Shown here one piece after another: positions 8,634 through 16,890 of a stretch of DNA of 35,017 nt. Numbering within the stretch: the first letter of the stretch is position 1; every line of letters starts with the position of its first letter. The position numbers were made by a program, and so were the translations under genes. The DNA is from an uncultured Lentisphaeraceae bacterium. GTDB taxonomy: Bacteria > Verrucomicrobiota > Kiritimatiellia > RFP12 > DVOR01. The notes beneath the pieces were generated by a model that did not search any database, was not told the DNA's origin, and saw only the letters and a list, made by a program, of their open reading frames with translations. The DNA lies in the NCBI GenBank assembly GCA_949282555.1, contig CASDPK010000025.1:1-35017 (forward strand), read 5' to 3'.

Positions 8634-11600
8634 TCACGCGGAGGTCTTCGGCAGAAGCGCGAGGCCCTTTTCCGCCAAGGCGAGCAGACGTTTCGCCTCC
8701 GCATCCTTCACCGCGTCCAAATCATCCTCGAAGACCAGCAAGAGCGGCAAGGACGTGGCGAAGTAGTCAATCTTCGCCGGCGTGGCCAGGCGCGCTTCGG
8801 CATATTGTTGCATGGAGCGGAAGAGCGCCCTTGCCTCCTCCCCTCGGCCGAGGGCGGCCAGCGCATAGCCGCGCCAATAGGAGAGCTCGGAATGCGCCGT
8901 GACGGCCATCGCGACGAAGTCCCCCTGTTCGTCGGCGGCTTCGGTATAAGCCCGGGTGGCCTCTTCCCCCCGGCCCAAGGCCCGCAAGGCATCCCCACGC
9001 AGGCAGGCCACGTCAGCCTTGGATTGGAGGGGATGGTAGGCCTCTCCCAGATTTTCCGGCGTCTCGAACGCGGCGGTGGCGTGGGCGAGGGCCAGTGCGG
9101 CGTCGCCGGACGCGAGGGCCTCCCACCCCAGCTTCAGGTGAGCCTCGGTGTACTGGCGGAGCACCTTTCCCTCGCCACCTTCCCACGGATGGAAGCGACG
9201 GGACGCGAGGAAATCGAGCGCCTCCTGCGGGCGGCCAACGGCATTGAGCAGGGAGGCGTATTGCACGGACGCATCATCCCGTGCCGTCACCAACGGCAGG
9301 CGGCGGGCAAGGAAGGCCAAACGCCCCTCCGCCGGACGCCCCACCTTGCCGCACAATTGATCATATTCCGCGATCAAGCGGGCATTCTCCGGCGCGGCCT
9401 TGATGGCCTGCCGATAGAGACGCAACGCCTTCTCGCCCTGACGGTGAACGTTCCAAACGCCAAGGCCCAGATTGCGGAGCGCCGGGGCGAAGGTCGGATC
9501 GGCCTTGCGTGCGCGCTCCCACGCGACCAACGCTTCCGTGTGCCGCCCGCGATCGTAAAGGTAGTTGCCCAATCCATACGCCGCATTGCGGTCTTCCCCC
9601 GGCTGGCGGAGCGCCCAAGCCAGCACCTCCGCATCTTGCGGACGCGAGGGGAAGAGATAATCCGGGGCAAGGGCGCGGGCGCGACGCAATAACGTTTTGC
9701 CCGCGCCGGCCTTCCGCCGGTCCGCAACCCACGCGGCGACATAGGCCGTGAGGGACGTCCGGGCCATCGGATTCGGCACCGCCACCGCCGCCGTCTTCCG
9801 CTTGGCGTGGGCCGCCAAGAGTGCCGCCGCCTCGTCGTAAGCGCCGGCGTCGGTGTAATCGTAGACCACGTCCAAAATGGTCTGGGCATCGTTTCGGGTC
9901 ACCTGCATGAAACCCTCGGCATCCCCAAGCTCCCAGCGGGCCCAATGATCGAGCGGATCACGGCGCAACAGCGCCTCCAGCGACGCCTTGGCCTCTTCGG
10001 TGCGTCCCAGACGGCGCAAGGCAAGCGCCTTCAAGACGGCGGCCTTGCCGCACGCCACATCCGTGCGCAAGGCCTCTTCGGCGAAGGTGAGCGCTTCGTT
10101 CCAATGGGCCTGACGGCAGGCCACCTGCGCCAAACAGCAAAAGGCCGGCGTCCGCCATGCGCCATTCCAGGTCGCCTTGCGGAAAAGCGCGTACGCCTCG
10201 GCCAGCCGCTCTTGGCGGAACCGCACAAGGCCAAGGAAGTAGTGCGCCTCCCCCGTGACGGGATTGGGATGGCGGAACGTGAGCCGCCCCACGGCCCGCG
10301 TCAGGCACTCCGCCGCGGCGTCGAGGCATCCACGCCACAGGAGCCGCCGCCCCAAGGCAATGTTGGCGCGGGAATCCCCCGGGTCACGCCGGAGCGCCTC
10401 TTCCAGATAACCCTCCGGGGCGCGCGTGGGGTGACGGTTCAGCTCCAAATGCTCCGCCGTGAGAATCAACTCATCGGCCGACGCGATGGCCTCCGGCGGC
10501 GGCGGTTCGGTGGCTTGCGCACGCCGCCCGACGGTGGCCCCCCGCCGTGCGGGAGGGATCGGCGAATAGGCGGCCAACTCCACCCCGGAGACATCCTCCA
10601 CCCGAAGGCAAAGGGCTTCCGGCGCATCGCCCCGCATCCGCAGGGCCTCGCTCAGCCAAGGCGCATTGGGCGCCAAGTCGCGGCGTTCGGAGAAGACCTC
10701 CCGCCCGTTTTCGGTGAGCACAATCCGGGCATCGGCGACCGGACGGGACACGGCGACCCCCGTCTCAAGCCGACCCTCGCGCCCCACACGCAGGCGCACC
10801 GCCGCGTCGCAGGTGGCGTTCTGCACGGGCCCCAATTGCTGATAGGGCCACCACCACTGGGAGAAGGTCTTGGTCTCAAAGGGCATGAGGTAGGAGAAAT
10901 CCGGCTGATTGTCGGTGTAAACGCCCGCCATCAGCTCAATGTACGGCCCGTTCCGATCGGTCAATTCGCGATCCCACGCCTGCCCGAAGGGCGCATTGCC
11001 CCACGTCCACTGCTTTTTGCCGGGGGCGATGTGGCGATCGGCCACGTGGACAAAGCCGCCGCCGGCCGCATGGTCGTAGCCACCGAAAAAGTCAAAGGCC
11101 GTCCCGCACACCATGTAACTCGTGGGCACAGGAATGTTCTTATACCACCGAAGGTCGTTTTTCCCACGGCGGCGGCCATAATCCACGCCATAGTAGCGGC
11201 CGTGGGCATACGGGAAGTCGCTCATGGCGCGAACCGCGTGGTCGGCCACGTAGGTGACGTCCTCGGGGAAAAAGCTTTCGTAGCGATCATGGACACGCAC
11301 GGCGACGTTGGCCCACCACAGGAAGGTCTGCGTCAGCGGGGTTCGATTGTAAAGGCGAGCGCGGAGTTCGATGGCCGCGCTCCCCGGGCGCAGACAGATT
11401 CCGTGCATCCCTTTGAGGCGGTTCAAGGGGTCGTGTTCCGACATCCACACCGTGACCTCCCCCGCCGGGCCGTGCTCAATCGCCACATCCGTGGGGAGGA
11501 AAGTGCCCGGGCGGTGGTGCTGGGGCCAATTGAACTCCACGCCCCCGGAGACCCACGGGCCGGCCAAGCCGACAAGCGCCGGCTTGATGACGTCGTTGCG

Positions 11601-11888
11601 ATAGAAGAAATCGTAGTCCCCATTGCTCTTGTCCTGCCCAAAGGCAATGCGTCCGCCCAGCTCGGGCAAGAGCGTAAGCCGCACGAAGGCGTTTTCCAGC
11701 GTCACCGCATCGTAGGCGCGGGGTTTCGCCCGATCCCCCACGCGGTCAATGAACGGCACAGGGTAAACCCGTCCGCACGAGCCTTGGTAGACCCGGCGTT
11801 CAAAGAACATGGGCAGGCGCTCCGGCTCGCCGACGGGATACGTCGGGAGCGTCAATGGGGCGCGGGTCACCGTCACACGGTCATTCAT
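8634..11888 (-). CDS. DUF5107 and TPR-repeat protein of the glycan locus, 1084 aa
   Basis: The first 330 or so residues match the DUF5107 family: an aromatic-rich, beta-strand-type region with LLPELGGRI, SGGVEFNWPQHHRPGTF and a PFETKTFSQWWWPYQQLG segment, resembling the galactose-mutarotase-like fold that recognises sugars. From about residue 480 to the end there are many TPR motifs (for example AFCCLAQVACRQAHWNEALT). DUF5107/TPR proteins commonly sit beside glycoside hydrolases and sugar transporters; their exact activity is not settled, and carbohydrate binding or epimerisation is inferred. No signal peptide is visible, so it is probably cytoplasmic. I chose ATG 11888 because GGAAGGA lies just upstream; an earlier in-frame ATG at 11912 overlaps the MFS stop codon (ATGA) but has no ribosome binding site. 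The gene follows the MFS gene directly, so the two are probably co-transcribed. Confidence 0.85.
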   Translation of the reverse strand: MNDRVTVTRAPLTLPTYPVGEPERLPMFFERRVYQGSCGRVYPVPFIDRVGDRAKPRAYDAVTLENAFVRLTLLPELGGRIAFGQDKSNGDYDFFYRNDVIKPALVGLAGPWVSGGVEFNWPQHHRPGTFLPTDVAIEHGPAGEVTVWMSEHDPLNRLKGMHGICLRPGSAAIELRARLYNRTPLTQTFLWWANVAVRVHDRYESFFPEDVTYVADHAVRAMSDFPYAHGRYYGVDYGRRRGKNDLRWYKNIPVPTSYMVCGTAFDFFGGYDHAAGGGFVHVADRHIAPGKKQWTWGNAPFGQAWDRELTDRNGPYIELMAGVYTDNQPDFSYLMPFETKTFSQWWWPYQQLGPVQNATCDAAVRLRVGREGRLETGVAVSRPVADARIVLTENGREVFSERRDLAPNAPWLSEALRMRGDAPEALCLRVEDVSGVELAAYSPIPPARRGATVGRRAQATEPPPPEAIASADELILTAEHLELNRHPTRAPEGYLEEALRRDPGDSRANIALGRRLLWRGCLDAAAECLTRAVGRLTFRHPNPVTGEAHYFLGLVRFRQERLAEAYALFRKATWNGAWRTPAFCCLAQVACRQAHWNEALTFAEEALRTDVACGKAAVLKALALRRLGRTEEAKASLEALLRRDPLDHWARWELGDAEGFMQVTRNDAQTILDVVYDYTDAGAYDEAAALLAAHAKRKTAAVAVPNPMARTSLTAYVAAWVADRRKAGAGKTLLRRARALAPDYLFPSRPQDAEVLAWALRQPGEDRNAAYGLGNYLYDRGRHTEALVAWERARKADPTFAPALRNLGLGVWNVHRQGEKALRLYRQAIKAAPENARLIAEYDQLCGKVGRPAEGRLAFLARRLPLVTARDDASVQYASLLNAVGRPQEALDFLASRRFHPWEGGEGKVLRQYTEAHLKLGWEALASGDAALALAHATAAFETPENLGEAYHPLQSKADVACLRGDALRALGRGEEATRAYTEAADEQGDFVAMAVTAHSELSYWRGYALAALGRGEEARALFRSMQQYAEARLATPAKIDYFATSLPLLLVFEDDLDAVKDAEAKRLLALAEKGLALLPKTSA

Positions 11889-11908
11889 GATCTGTTCCTT
11901 CCATCGTT

Positions 11909-13261
11909 TCATTCATCGGACACAGGCTGATCCCCGGAAATGGCCTCAAGGGTTCGGCCGCGGGTTTCGCGCAAGGTCAGCGCCAACACCACGAATCCCG
12001 CCAGGCAAACCGCCCCGTAGAACCAAAACGTTCCGGCGGCGCCCAATGCGGCATTGATGGGCTTGAAGGTGAGCGTCAATCCATAGCACGAAATCCACAG
12101 GGCGCCCACCGCCGCGCTCATGGCGGTGCCGCGCACGCGGTTGGGGAAAATCTCCGAGAGCACCACCCACGTGACGGGGGCCAGCGTCATCGCATAGCAA
12201 GCGATCGCGGCCAGCACGAGCAGGAGCACCCAAAGCCCCGTCAGCCCGAAGCGGTAGCACCCGCCAAGCAGTCCATACAGCACCGCCATGCCGCCCGCGC
12301 CCAACAGCATCAATGGCCGACGGCCCACGCCGTCCACTAGGGCCATCGCCGCGAGCGTGAACACCAAGTTCACCACGCCGGTGATGACGACGTTCAGCAT
12401 CATGCCCCCAACGTCATATCCCGCCGCGCGGAAAATCTCTTCCGCGTAATTGAAGACCACATTGAGGCCGCACCACTGCTGAAACGCCGCCAAAAAGACC
12501 CCCAACGCCACGGCCTTCAACGTGCCGGGCTGCCGGAACGCCTCCCAATCGATTCCCTTCCCCATCCGCGACACGCCGCGCGACGCCAACCACCTTGGGG
12601 ATTCCGGAAGGAACCACGCCAAGACCCAAAAGGCTCCCGCCGGGACAGCCTCCGCGGCAAACATCCATCGCCACCCCCACACACCGTTCCAAGAGGTGGC
12701 CAACAGCTCCGCCGAGGCCTCGGGCGCCACGGGCGCGATGCGATAGATCAGCAGATTGACCACCTGGGCCAGCAGAATGCCCACCACAATCGTCAGCTGA
12801 TTCACGGACACCAAACGCCCCCGCAGGCGCGCGGGTGAGACTTCCGCGATGTAGACCGGCGACACGTTGGAGGCCAGCCCAATGCCGAAGCCCCCCAGCA
12901 CACGCGCGGCCACGAAATCCCAATAGCCCACGGCCGCCCCCGTCCAAAGGGCCGAAAGCGTGAAGAGCGCGGCGGCAAAGATCAACGCCGGGCGCCGTCC
13001 GTAACGATCCGGAATCCACCCCAGCCCCAAGGCCCCGACGATACACCCCAGCACCGCGGAAGCCATCGCAAACCCGGCCCGCCACGCCTGCTCCGCACCG
13101 ACCAGCCCAAAGTGGGCCTCGTAAAAGGGCTTGGCCCCGCCGATAACGACCCAATCATAGCCAAACAGCAGACCGCCCATGGCTGCCGTAAGGCAAACAA
13201 GGAGCAACCGCCCCCAGCCTTTTCCGTCTTCTGACAGGTTCTCTGTTTCATGAGCACGCAT
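11909..13261 (-). CDS. MFS sugar:proton symporter, sugar-porter family, 450 aa
   Basis: A 12-helix major facilitator of the sugar-porter (XylE/GLUT-like) type. Visible signatures are DRYGRRP after helix 2, RVLGGFGIG and YIAEVSPARLRGR around helices 4-5, PESPRWL after helix 6, QQWCGLNVVFNYAEEIF in helix 7, DGVGRRP, SEIFPNRVRG and the C-terminal ETRGRT. It would import a monosaccharide across the inner membrane. The cytoplasmic loop after PESPRWL is only about 25 residues, shorter than the roughly 60 seen in XylE, so part of the intracellular helical bundle seems to be missing. The start at 13261 has GGAG 8 nt upstream and a good promoter; the frame extends further upstream but would run through that promoter. 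The neighbours (AraC regulator and GH89 hydrolase, divergent) suggest GlcNAc or a derived sugar as substrate, which is inference. Confidence 0.9.
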   Translation of the reverse strand: MRAHETENLSEDGKGWGRLLLVCLTAAMGGLLFGYDWVVIGGAKPFYEAHFGLVGAEQAWRAGFAMASAVLGCIVGALGLGWIPDRYGRRPALIFAAALFTLSALWTGAAVGYWDFVAARVLGGFGIGLASNVSPVYIAEVSPARLRGRLVSVNQLTIVVGILLAQVVNLLIYRIAPVAPEASAELLATSWNGVWGWRWMFAAEAVPAGAFWVLAWFLPESPRWLASRGVSRMGKGIDWEAFRQPGTLKAVALGVFLAAFQQWCGLNVVFNYAEEIFRAAGYDVGGMMLNVVITGVVNLVFTLAAMALVDGVGRRPLMLLGAGGMAVLYGLLGGCYRFGLTGLWVLLLVLAAIACYAMTLAPVTWVVLSEIFPNRVRGTAMSAAVGALWISCYGLTLTFKPINAALGAAGTFWFYGAVCLAGFVVLALTLRETRGRTLEAISGDQPVSDE

Positions 13262-13283
13262 GATGCCTCTCCTTTCATCATTC

Positions 13284-13312
13284 AGTATAGCCCACCCCTC
13301 CTGCGCCACCAA
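13284..13312 (-). promoter_or_regulatory. Promoter of the MFS-DUF5107 operon
   Basis: On the minus strand -35 TTGGTG (13307-13312), a 17-nt spacer and -10 TATACT (13284-13289). The predicted start near 13278 leaves a short leader containing the AAAGGAG ribosome binding site before ATG 13261. Confidence 0.7.
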
Positions 13313-13314
13313 TC

Positions 13315-13357
13315 GAAACCATCTGCGGAAATCTGCCAACCACCTGTGAAAACCTGC
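13315..13357. promoter_or_regulatory. Candidate AraC-type operator with three direct repeats
   Basis: Three related words, GAAACCATCTGC (13315-13326), GAAATCTGC (13328-13336) and GAAAACCTGC (13348-13357), all on the plus strand, fill the space between the -35 box of the MFS promoter and the -10 box of the AraC gene. The second and third start 20 bp apart, about two helical turns, as is common for AraC-family half-sites. Binding here could activate the transporter promoter and autoregulate the regulator. Confidence 0.4.
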
Positions 13358-13363
13358 TACAAT
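13358..13363 (+). promoter_or_regulatory. Extended -10 promoter of the AraC gene
   Basis: TGC-TACAAT (TG at 13355-13356, hexamer 13358-13363) is a good extended -10 element; no clear -35 is seen, and the putative operator lies where it would be. The ATG at 13370 is only 6 nt further, so the mRNA is predicted to be leaderless. Confidence 0.6.
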
Positions 13364-13369
13364 GTCCTT

Positions 13370-14284
13370 ATGCGGCGCGCCAATCCATTCAACCCTGAGG
13401 CCATCCGTGACCAGCACTTCCCGTTGCTGATCGGCGGGCACTATCGGATGCGCGCCAACTACCGGATCGTCCGCCCCAAAGGCACCCCCAGCGCGCTTCT
13501 GCTCTTCACCCTCGCGGGGGAAGGGCTCCTGCGGACCACCGAGGGAAAGATCGCGTGTCGGCCCGACACCCTTGTGCTCTTCCCGCCAGATTGCGCACAG
13601 GACTACGCCACCTCTCCGGAAGGTGGCTATTGGGATTTCTGCTGGTGCCACTTCCATCTCCCGGAAGACTGGAAGCTCCTGCTGGAGTGGCCCGATTCCA
13701 CCGGGCAGGGGATGCCGAAAGTCCTCTCCCTCCTTGGCTTCCCCCCGCCTCTGCGCCGACGGTTGCGAGCCACTGCGCTGGATATCGCCCGGCTCGCCCA
13801 GGGATGCTCCCCGGATGACGATGCCTTGGCCATGAATCTCCTTGAAAACATTTTTCTCCGTTGCCGCCGGGCCCTCCCGCCGACGCGGAGCCGTGACATC
13901 GGGTTCGTTGGCATCCTTAAGGAGTACATCCTCGACAATCTCTCCCGCCCGCTCTCCGTCGCCCGACTCGCCGAGATTTGCCGTCTCTCGCCTTCACGGT
14001 TTGCGCATCGCTTTGTCGAGGCTTTCGGGGAGACCCCGCGAACCTATGTGGAACGTTGCCGGCTTGAACACGCCAAGCGTTTGCTCGTGACCGGGCAGAG
14101 CGATTCCGTCAAAAGCGTTGCCTACACGGTCGGATTCCGCTCTCCCTATCTGTTCTCGACGCGATTCCGCGCGGTCTACGGATTCCCTCCCAGCGCCTTG
14201 CTGAATGCCTCCGACACCCCAAAGCGTTCCCCTTCCCGGGTGCCGCCATCCAAACGGCGCCAAGGCTCCCAAAACAAGTCATAG
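13370..14284 (+). CDS. AraC-family transcriptional regulator, 304 aa
   Basis: The N-terminal 165 or so residues look like a cupin-type AraC ligand-binding domain, with LLFTLAGEGLLRT, the LVLFPPDCAQDY turn and a YWDFCWCHF segment as in sugar-responsive regulators. The C-terminal domain carries the two helix-turn-helix motifs: LSVARLAEICRLSPSRFAHR followed by the PRTYVERCRLEHAKRLL linker and VKSVAYTVGFRSPYLFSTRF. I chose ATG 13370 because a strong extended -10 lies 6 nt upstream, inside what would otherwise be coding sequence of a longer frame starting at 13250. It is divergent from the MFS gene and 33 nt upstream of the GH89 gene, and is therefore the likely local regulator of both; the inducer is probably a sugar released by the hydrolase. 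Confidence 0.9.
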   Translation: MRRANPFNPEAIRDQHFPLLIGGHYRMRANYRIVRPKGTPSALLLFTLAGEGLLRTTEGKIACRPDTLVLFPPDCAQDYATSPEGGYWDFCWCHFHLPEDWKLLLEWPDSTGQGMPKVLSLLGFPPPLRRRLRATALDIARLAQGCSPDDDALAMNLLENIFLRCRRALPPTRSRDIGFVGILKEYILDNLSRPLSVARLAEICRLSPSRFAHRFVEAFGETPRTYVERCRLEHAKRLLVTGQSDSVKSVAYTVGFRSPYLFSTRFRAVYGFPPSALLNASDTPKRSPSRVPPSKRRQGSQNKS

Positions 14285-14317
14285 TTCACCCCCTCCCCTC
14301 TCCAGGAAGGAACCAAG

Positions 14318-16831
14318 ATGAAACCGTTACTCTCTGCTTGCCTGCTCCTTAGCCTCGGATGGCTTCATGCCGCGACGCCGGGAGAAATCGACGCCGCGCG
14401 CGGGGTCATTGCCCGTTTTGCGGGCGATACGGTGGCCCAATCGCTCACGCTTTCCTCGATTCCGGATGTGGAGGGTCGCCACGTCTACGAAATCGATGAC
14501 AATGGGCGGACGTTGCGCGGCTCTTCCGCCGTTGCGCTTTGCAAGGCCTTCTATGCAAACGTGAAAGCCAAGGGCGCGGGCATTTGCTCATGGACCGGGA
14601 ACCGTTTCGACGATGGCGCGGTTTTCACGCCCTCCCAGCCGGTGCGTGTGGTGGCCCCGTTCCGGCACTATCAGTATTTCAACGTCGTCACGTTTGGCTA
14701 CTCATTGCCCTTCTGGGACGAAGCGCGTTGGATGCGGGAGATCGACTGGATGGCGCTCCATGGATTCGACATGCCGCTGGCGCTGATCGCCTATGAGGCC
14801 ATCGCGGAACGTGTCTGGAAGCGCCTGGGGCTTTCCGACGAAGAGATCGACGCTTACCTTGTGGGGCCCGCACATCTTCCGTGGATGCGCATGGGCAACC
14901 TCTCCGAACGTCCGGATGGGCCACTGCCCAAAGCGTGGCGGGAACGCTCCGTGCGGTTGCAGCATGCCGTGCTCCAGCGGATGAGGGCGCTCGGGATGAA
15001 GCCTGTGATGTTGGGCTTCGCAGGGTTCGTCCCCCAAGGCATCGCCCGCCTTCATCCCGAGGCGCGGTTGCTGAAAATGCGATGGTCCGGCTTCCACAGC
15101 TGGTTCCTCTCGCCCGATCAGCCGCTCTTCCGCACCCTCGGAAAGATGTATGTGGAGGAATGGGAGAAGGAGTTTGGCCCTTGTGAGTATTGGCTCGCGG
15201 ACTCCTTCAACGAAATGGAACTCCCTTGGGAGACCGAAGAGGAAAAGTTGGAGGGCCTGGCCCACTGCGGGGAAAACGTCTTTGGGGCGATTCAGGACGG
15301 CCACCCCGGGGCCACGTGGGTGATGACGGGCTGGATGTTCGGATATCAGCGCCACATTTGGACCCCGGCGCGCTTCAACGCCCTGTTGCGGCGGATTCCC
15401 GATGACCGCGTGTTGCTGTTTGACATGGCCGTGGACTACAACATGCACTTTTGGCACAACGGCACCAACTGGGATCTGTTCAAGGGGTTCGGCGGGAAAC
15501 CTTGGGTGTGGAGCACCATTCCCAACATGGGAGGGAAGGTCGCCAACACCGGCATCCTCGAGTTTTACGCCAATGGGCACCTCCCCGCCCTCTCCTCCCC
15601 CAACCGTGGGAAACTGGTGGGTTATGGCACCGCACCCGAAGGCATCGAAAACAACGAAGTGCTCTATGAGCTGATCACGGACGCCGGTTGGCGCGACACC
15701 CCGCTGAATCTGCGTGAATGGCTCCAAAATTACACCCGTTGCCGCTACGGCGCCAGCCCTGAACCGCTGACGCGCTATTGGGAAGGGATGCTTGCCAGCG
15801 TCTATGGGGCCTTCACCGACCATCCCCGCTATGTTTGGCAGTTCCGCCCGGGAGGTTCGCGCGGAAGCGTGAACGCGAACGCGGCCTATTTCCGCGCGAT
15901 TGGCGCTTTCGTTGAGGCGGCCCCCGCCCTCAAAGACTCCCCGCTCTATGCGCTCGACCTCCGCGAGAATGTGGCGCTTGCCGCCGGCGCGAAACTGGAG
16001 ACGGTGCTCCGTGCCGAGGCGTTGGCCCGTGAGGAAGGAGACACACCGCGCGTCAGTGCCCTGCGCGAAACCGCCGCCACCCTTTTCAAGGGCATTGACG
16101 CCCTTTTGGAGGGACACCCCACGCTGGATCTCCGCAATTGGATCGCCAAGGCCCGCGCCGCGGCGGAGGGTGACCCAGCCCTGGCCGACCGTTACGAGAC
16201 CAATGCCCGGCGCATCGTCACCATTTGGGGGCCGCCGGTCAACGACTACTCCGCGCGCATTTGGTCTGGCCTCGTGGGGTCCTATTATTTCCCGCGGTAT
16301 CGCCTTTGGTGGAAAGCGCCGGACAACGGGACCTCGGCCGGATTGGATGACTTTGAGCGTCAATGGGTGGAGCAACGCCCCCCACTGGAAGAGACAGAGA
16401 AGGCCGCTGCGCTTGACGATGGCGAACGAGCCCTTCAGCTTTGGCAAACCATCCAAAAACTTCCCGCCGACCTCGATCGCCCCACCCCCGGCCAGGCAAT
16501 CGGGCAATGGGCCCCAGCCGAGGTCGGGACGGAGTGGCGCGAATTGACATGGGATGTCCCTTCCGCCACCCTGAAAGCCGCCAAACGCCTCCGCTTCCGT
16601 TACGTCAAAGGCCGGCACCGCTTGGATATCGCCCGTGTGACCGTCGAAATGGATGGCGTCGCCGTGCAGACGCTTGAGCCGAACGGCTATGCCGGCGTTC
16701 CCTCTCGCAACAACGTCTGCACCTTAAACCTTCCCGCCAATGCCACCGGGAACAATTCCTGTCGCATTCGCGCAAAGGTTCGGGGGAACGGCGGCAACGA
16801 CTCTTACGGCTCGGTGGAACTCCTTCCCTAA
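14318..16831 (+). CDS. Secreted GH89 alpha-N-acetylglucosaminidase (NAGLU family), 837 aa
   Basis: The protein starts with a signal peptide (MKPLLSACLLLSLGWLHA) and aligns in memory with human NAGLU and bacterial GH89 enzymes. Landmarks are REIDWMALHGFDMPLAL (140-156), GPAHLPWMRMGNL (183-195), the acid/base motif DSFNEM with E299, GWMFGYQ (338-344) and the nucleophile region APEGIENNEV with E447. These correspond to E316 and E446 of human NAGLU. Such enzymes remove terminal alpha-linked GlcNAc, from heparan sulfate or from alpha-GlcNAc-capped mucin glycans. The final 100 or so residues, after the family's helical C-domain, look like a beta-sandwich appendage (KRLRFRYVKGRHRLDIARV) and may bind carbohydrate. 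AGGAAGGA lies 8 nt before the ATG. It follows the AraC gene by 33 nt and is probably co-transcribed with it; the periplasm or cell surface is the expected location. Confidence 0.93.
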   Translation: MKPLLSACLLLSLGWLHAATPGEIDAARGVIARFAGDTVAQSLTLSSIPDVEGRHVYEIDDNGRTLRGSSAVALCKAFYANVKAKGAGICSWTGNRFDDGAVFTPSQPVRVVAPFRHYQYFNVVTFGYSLPFWDEARWMREIDWMALHGFDMPLALIAYEAIAERVWKRLGLSDEEIDAYLVGPAHLPWMRMGNLSERPDGPLPKAWRERSVRLQHAVLQRMRALGMKPVMLGFAGFVPQGIARLHPEARLLKMRWSGFHSWFLSPDQPLFRTLGKMYVEEWEKEFGPCEYWLADSFNEMELPWETEEEKLEGLAHCGENVFGAIQDGHPGATWVMTGWMFGYQRHIWTPARFNALLRRIPDDRVLLFDMAVDYNMHFWHNGTNWDLFKGFGGKPWVWSTIPNMGGKVANTGILEFYANGHLPALSSPNRGKLVGYGTAPEGIENNEVLYELITDAGWRDTPLNLREWLQNYTRCRYGASPEPLTRYWEGMLASVYGAFTDHPRYVWQFRPGGSRGSVNANAAYFRAIGAFVEAAPALKDSPLYALDLRENVALAAGAKLETVLRAEALAREEGDTPRVSALRETAATLFKGIDALLEGHPTLDLRNWIAKARAAAEGDPALADRYETNARRIVTIWGPPVNDYSARIWSGLVGSYYFPRYRLWWKAPDNGTSAGLDDFERQWVEQRPPLEETEKAAALDDGERALQLWQTIQKLPADLDRPTPGQAIGQWAPAEVGTEWRELTWDVPSATLKAAKRLRFRYVKGRHRLDIARVTVEMDGVAVQTLEPNGYAGVPSRNNVCTLNLPANATGNNSCRIRAKVRGNGGNDSYGSVELLP

Positions 16832-16876
16832 ACCCGAAAGCCCCTGGGCCCTTTCAGGCAATCGCAGCCAATGTGC

Positions 16877-16882
16877 TATACT
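16877..16882 (+). promoter_or_regulatory. -10 promoter element of the rlmB operon
   Basis: GCTATACT (hexamer 16877-16882), the same motif as before the MFS and glyS genes. There is no clear -35. The ATG at 16891 is 8 nt downstream, so transcription should begin within a base or two of the start codon. Confidence 0.5.
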
Positions 16883-16890
16883 CGGTGGCT

